Below, piece by piece: positions 15,301 through 17,253 of a stretch of DNA of 17,253 nucleotides. The stretch lies in assembly GCA_964458665.1 (NCBI GenBank), contig CAYWOO010000239.1, positions 1 to 17,253 on the forward strand. The letters run 5' to 3'. The notes beneath the pieces are model-generated. The model ran no database searches. It saw only the letters and a list, made by a program, of their open reading frames with translations, and was not told the origin of the DNA. Position 1 is the first letter of the stretch. Each line of letters starts with the position of its first letter. This DNA comes from JANXYW01 sp964458665. Lineage in GTDB: Bacteria; Chloroflexota; Dehalococcoidia; DSTF01; JACRBR01. A program made the translations under genes and the position numbers.

Positions 15301-17065
15301 GATGGAAATTCACCGAGAGTGGGTTCGGGTCGAGCACGCCCGGCTGGGGATCAAAAGTGAGATCTTCCTGCAGCGTCCAGTAGTAGGCAGTGACGTTCGC
15401 ACCGTCGGAGCCGACCACGCTCAGCGTGATGGGCGTTAGAGCAGCAGTGGCCACTGGGTGGACCGTCATCGCGACGCTGGCGGCAGCCGAGTCGGCGACG
15501 CCATCGTTCGCCTGGAACGTGAACGTGAACGTGCTGGGAACGGCAACAATCGGCGCGGTATACGTGAGCGCGCCGCCCGGAACCGGAGTGGCGACGGCGA
15601 TGCTCAGCGTCCCGGCGGCCGGCAGTGTCGCCAGTGTGAAGGTCAGCGGATCGCCTTCCGGGTCGATGCCGGTCAACGTGATCGGCTTCGTCGCGCCTGC
15701 GTCGACGTCGAGGGTGAGAGGCAACGCGGTGGGGGCATCTGGCATCGGCGTGACCGTGATGGTGACCGGCACCGGCGCGCTGCGATCTGTGCCGCTGACC
15801 GCGCGATACGAGAACGAGTCGACGCCTGAGAAGTTCGGAGGTGGCTGGTAGGTGAACGTGCCGGTGGAGTTATCGAACGCGAACAGCAGCGCGCCCGCGG
15901 AGGGGGATGCGTAGAGCTCCGCCGTCAGCGCGGGGCCCGTGTCGTTGGTGAGCACGCTGCCGTGTAGCGTCGCAGGCGAATCCTCGGCCACAAGGATCGA
16001 ATCAGGCGCTGTAGTGATGGTTGAAGGCGTGGGTGGAGGCGGCGTAACAGGCGTGCCCGTGACGGTAAGTTTCGCCAGCATGCCCGCCGACGCTTGCTCA
16101 TTCGCCACCAGCCGAAGCGCTCGATCGTAGACGCTGTATTCGCCGGCGGCAGTCGGCATCCAGATCGCGTCGTGCGTCTTACCCGCGGGGAGCAGGATCG
16201 AGGCCTGGGTGCGCGCGTCGCGGTACGGATTGCCGTCTTCGGCCACCAGCGACAGCGACGCGTTGTCCACCACCACCGCGTGATTCATCAGGCCGGCGTT
16301 GAGCATCCGCACCAGCGTGCGCTGCCCAGCCGCGCCCGCGGGGATCGCCGCGGCGGCGCTCGTGTAGGACTCTCCGTTGACGAGGAAGAGCGACGGCGCG
16401 TAGTCGATCGTGCTCGTCGGTGTCGTGCCGTAGGTCCCGGCCGCAACCGCCTGGTGGAGCGCTGTGTCGATCTCGCTATAGAGCAGTAGCGCTTCGTTGG
16501 CATACGGGACGGCGGGGTAGGAGGGGGGGACTGCGGAGTAGGCCACGAGCGTGTCCGCGTCTCTAGTGACCGCGCCGTACAGGCCCATCTGCACCTGCAC
16601 CGCGGCGTGGCTCCCGCTGTGATACAGATAGGTGCCCGGCTTCAGGTCGCTCCAAACGTAGGAGCTAGTCGCCGTTGGAGCGGTCGCACGGGCGATCGAT
16701 TTGATGGCACCCGGGGCGTCTGCTGTGAGGTCGGCGGCGTGCGCCCGCTGTCCGGGGATCACGATGGAAACCGGTTCAGGGAGGCAGTTTCTGAGGTTGA
16801 TGGTGAGCGTGGTATCCGTTGGGAGAACGGTGATCCGCGGCCCGGGTACCGTCGGGGCGGCTCCGGCGCAGGTTGTGCCCAGCCCAAACCCCCACATCGG
16901 CACGGTGACGCTGCCGGTGGGCAGGGTCACCGTCTTGGTGAACGGCGCCGCAACGAGGTCCACCGTTGCAGCCGCGGCGTTCGACGCCAGGAGCGCGAAC
17001 GCTCCCAGTGCAAGGACCGCCACGCGAGTGGTTGACGTGATCGGGCGGAGACTCTGTAGCGTCAT
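9317..17065 (-). CDS. Giant secreted multidomain protein: degenerate multicopper-oxidase head, beta domains, beta-helix, Calx-beta
   Basis: A 2582-residue exported protein. The ATG at 17063-17065 is chosen because it gives a signal peptide (1-33, VAVLALGAFALLASNAAAA) and has AGAGG (17074-17078) 8 bases upstream; a 31-codon upstream extension is hydrophilic and unlikely. Order, numbered from this start: cupredoxin 1 (about 34-169) with YHSGSH (H149, H153) and MGLYG; cupredoxin 2 (170-338) with LVRMLNAGLMNHAVVV; two cadherin-like Ig domains (about 353-537), the first with DSILVAEDSPATLHGSVLTN; several SdrD-B and carboxypeptidase-regulatory-like units (about 655-1435) with calcium-loop-like DDVNQDG and DIDGNANGKFDVD; an IPT-like region (about 1520-1660); a right-handed beta-helix (about 1670-2270) rich in Asn/Gly turns such as HLFNNNGYSGAGIKVG; and a Calx-beta domain (about 2464-2573). 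There is no HCHxxxH or CxxCH motif, so it is neither a full multicopper oxidase nor a cytochrome. Probable extracellular scaffold or adhesin of the cluster. Boundaries are approximate. Confidence 0.9.
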   Translation of the reverse strand: MTLQSLRPITSTTRVAVLALGAFALLASNAAAATVDLVAAPFTKTVTLPTGSVTVPMWGFGLGTTCAGAAPTVPGPRITVLPTDTTLTINLRNCLPEPVSIVIPGQRAHAADLTADAPGAIKSIARATAPTATSSYVWSDLKPGTYLYHSGSHAAVQVQMGLYGAVTRDADTLVAYSAVPPSYPAVPYANEALLLYSEIDTALHQAVAAGTYGTTPTSTIDYAPSLFLVNGESYTSAAAAIPAGAAGQRTLVRMLNAGLMNHAVVVDNASLSLVAEDGNPYRDARTQASILLPAGKTHDAIWMPTAAGEYSVYDRALRLVANEQASAGMLAKLTVTGTPVTPPPPTPSTITTAPDSILVAEDSPATLHGSVLTNDTGPALTAELYASPSAGALLFAFDNSTGTFTYQPPPNFSGVDSFSYRAVSGTDRSAPVPVTITVTPMPDAPTALPLTLDVDAGATKPITLTGIDPEGDPLTFTLATLPAAGTLSIAVATPVPGGALTYTAPIVAVPSTFTFTFQANDGVADSAAASVAMTVHPVATAALTPITLSVVGSDGANVTAYYWTLQEDLTFDPQPGVLDPNPLSVNFHRSSMPAVALGDETAPPSVDPTKRYFVSVLPKGPGFSNYTNSGGAIKVGQTSVQVVVNKTPLPTGQLKVQVFLDNGSLNGVLNNVEPGLEGFAVSLEDTAGTAQFAHQAAHQITDFNGNPLGTTYRACTDPLGCTDYEVNQYGKGYLLTDKDGFVTFKNLSPGLYEVFATPPSDQNYTQGIATIEGGLPIEAWVKPNEPAYFHEFGPPGPHITIGFVQKTKNTKFLCTGGLPNCFNSGPVSTITGTITSLHMSRVPAFPFFSGAPLDFTRPIVALQVGAGEYGQVVWLQETDEDGNFAIENVPGGVYKIIIFDSAGALIAGRKRVNVTAGVDVNLGDVPVFQWHVRQYHFVFDDVNQDGFRQATERGIPEQAINLRFRDGSIYQSFPTDVNGFVPFEQIFPFFNWLIAEVDYTRFKATGVTVVVDDGGDTSDTSANSGWPALVNADLDSRVLHPQPQSENGGAPYRTETGPVLLEGFQGFLGQTNVMLWGKTAYAAPGSVPPDTNVAPFDDFPVGGDIDGNANGKFDVDVYTGGVAGIVQYSTTRAENLARWGTPENWEPGVAGVTVQLWNADKTKLLNEASTDSWDESQPTGCQWPGVAPDIPSFTYLGTPRDCFDGLRNFNQVRPGVFDGGWAFYTQKSAMVNNVETFDLPMDQRTIEKPLLPGKYVVKLIVPPGYKIVKEEDKNVDFGNEYIPTQFVLTGYPLGSGGPSDPAARPRLDNDNLATPFCVGALHTVPAELSLFPGVPTTYAGDQIPLCDEKLVTLRNGQNAASPYFFLFTEAPIAAQALGFILDDTANEFDSNSPQFGEKYAPPWVPVSIMDYTGREIVRTYSDRNGAYNALVPSTFDARIPAPSGYSPNILQVCINPTMKPGPGGTQVPDEWHNKSYSQWCFPFQYMPGKTNYMDTPVVPTGAFAGQPGMTTVDAELPNLTPVIKSVTGPGVSGPPANGIIPLGPYVVPGGGTANVSRRITITSAGPVLVPNPEFDMVDTSKPKHITRDYGFGTLTGQVFVGTGLLTIPPGGWTDTAITALVPAGTQTGQLRVVRCLATPCGAAANRRESVLGVMLTVATPLFHAARPPKTVAAGGSIQAVIDAPTTLPGDLILVAPGTYRELVVMHKPVRLQGWGARSTIIDAVKAPTEKLQAWRDRVRPMLEANQPVPTEIIRCLPDGTPDPNAGCPDSAANPAFDVTFDLDTAGLTVGSYMLAHQADEYAAMVQTQNAPERADGEADPNETPKLGDAVGDLPIELLAVLLGGEGAGVSVLGQYRPVNVAGTPVACPVGNRADGGYGRQSESGNSRPNARVDGFTISGSDGAAGIDVNGNACDIELSNNHLFNNNGYSGAGIKVGHVGVLASWADDPTNNERVAIRYNLVSQNGSVVSFPGKDYSGGGGITIGGGTHGYQVIGNYVAGNFTGGYGAGIAHIGLSNNGTIDHNTVVFNESFNQMVARAGGGIYVGGRPAADGESFLSPVNDPRVPINYPPNLPGPTPGSGHVTISNNLIQGNSSASGDGGGVALADVNGRDVYNPRYQPETPGGENLLIDDALKVFVWDSVEGIITNGAAPWRVNVFGNTIVNNVAGLAGGGVSLRDAAYVSMVHNTIAHNDSLAVAGDAFLANPVPAGTTSDPFVSTPHPAGIASYQHSLNLAAGNPAGPSFSSPTIVSSIVWDNRTFHFGPVAGGVVPPQGPAPAPAYGLINAPASTPGTTPCSAAAPAPTRCWDLGVVYGGGSLTPTYSVLTAGASGTNLSTPPAFVSTAPYFNTNRRHSFAFSEVLTGTQPAPPLAPVAADEGGNYIRPMFGPLTLTIPATGMPFGDYHLTAGLLGQWLTGPGGLYPNLPAVPLSLALDRDGAPRLPRPSVDPHRGSDQASSTLPAPPPVLITITDARDTEGDAGLVAFDFTVSLSRAMPTALSLNFATDNGSATAGVDFVGQTGTLTFPPGTTEQTVRVMVNGDLLHEQGETFFVRLKAPGNSRLLRSYAVGEIRNDDAREARSARR

Positions 17066-17166
17066 CGGAGCAACCTCTAATCTGTTCGGGGGTTTGCGTT
17101 CCCGGTTATCACCACGTTCGTTTCGACAACCGCAAGCGAACTCGTTCTGCAGGGCCACTGGGCGCC

Positions 17167-17253
17167 TCAGGGGATCGGCGTGCCGGGCGGCTCGATGATC
17201 AGCATGGTCATCATTCCGCCCGGGAAGACGTCGAAGTTCGTGATTTCTTTTTC
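17167..17253 (-). CDS. C-terminal end of an exported copper-oxidase-like protein, cut by window edge
   Basis: The last 28 codons of a gene entering from the right edge, ending at a TGA (17167-17169). The readable end is EKEITNFDVFPGGMMTMLII followed by EPPGTPIP. The GGMMTML segment near the C-terminus resembles the end of multicopper oxidases, where the last copper motif HCHxxxHxxxxM is followed by a beta strand; the histidines would lie outside the window. This is suggestive, not proven. It lies 101 bases before the giant protein on the same strand. The gap shows no clear terminator or promoter, so the two may share a transcript. A multicopper oxidase here would fit the degenerate copper domains of the next gene. 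Confidence 0.5.
   Translation of the reverse strand, partial: EKEITNFDVFPGGMMTMLIIEPPGTPIP

Noticed and set aside
13946..15439. A 497-codon plus-strand open frame inside the giant gene.
   Set aside because: It is antisense to a continuous domain-bearing frame, and its composition is that of a GC-rich shadow.
15513..15532. A short tandem GAACGT repeat.
   Set aside because: It encodes alternating Phe-Thr in a beta strand of a cadherin-like domain; only about three copies, so not a meaningful repeat.
17066..17158. A 31-codon N-terminal extension of the giant protein.
   Set aside because: It is charged and hydrophilic and would bury the signal peptide; the ATG at 17063-17065 has its own ribosome site.

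Overview
The window is GC-rich, tightly packed, single-contig bacterial DNA with Shine-Dalgarno sites, several GTG starts and secreted copper or heme proteins. The PknB-type kinase with a periplasmic sensor, the cytochrome c / substrate-binding-protein fusion and the very long surface protein suggest an uncultured soil or sediment Gram-negative lineage such as Acidobacteriota, Rokubacteria or a deltaproteobacterial relative. No rRNA or marker gene is present, so the phylum is a guess. I found no tRNA, rRNA, CRISPR array, insertion sequence or phage gene.

Left part (1-4307). A truncated M28-like peptidase runs leftward off the edge. Divergent from it, 63 bases away, is a two-gene rightward unit: a secreted cupredoxin-like protein and, 2 bases later, a transmembrane Ser/Thr kinase with an extracytoplasmic sensor region and HAMP domain. 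Converging on this unit is a leftward toxin-antitoxin-like pair: an intact DUF433 antitoxin-type gene and a DUF5615 PIN-like partner broken by an in-frame TAG.

Right part (4538-17253). Seven leftward genes are spaced like an operon (gaps 101, 25, 49 and 1 bases, then a 4-base ATGA overlap, then 28 bases). In transcription order they are: the last 28 residues of a gene cut by the right edge (possibly a multicopper oxidase); a 2582-residue secreted protein with a degenerate two-cupredoxin multicopper-oxidase head, cadherin-like and SdrD-B-like beta domains, a right-handed beta-helix and a terminal Calx-beta domain; a small secreted protein of unknown function; a SCO1/SenC copper chaperone; a monoheme cytochrome c fused to a periplasmic binding protein; a secreted beta-rich protein of unknown function; and an FKBP-type prolyl isomerase.

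Reading it together (inference): the right-hand cluster looks like an exported copper- and heme-dependent redox or surface system. SCO would supply copper, the cytochrome fusion would carry or sense electrons or ligand, the giant protein would be the extracellular scaffold, and FKBP would help fold proline-rich exported proteins. The cluster is the most interesting part of the window; its substrate cannot be told from the sequence.
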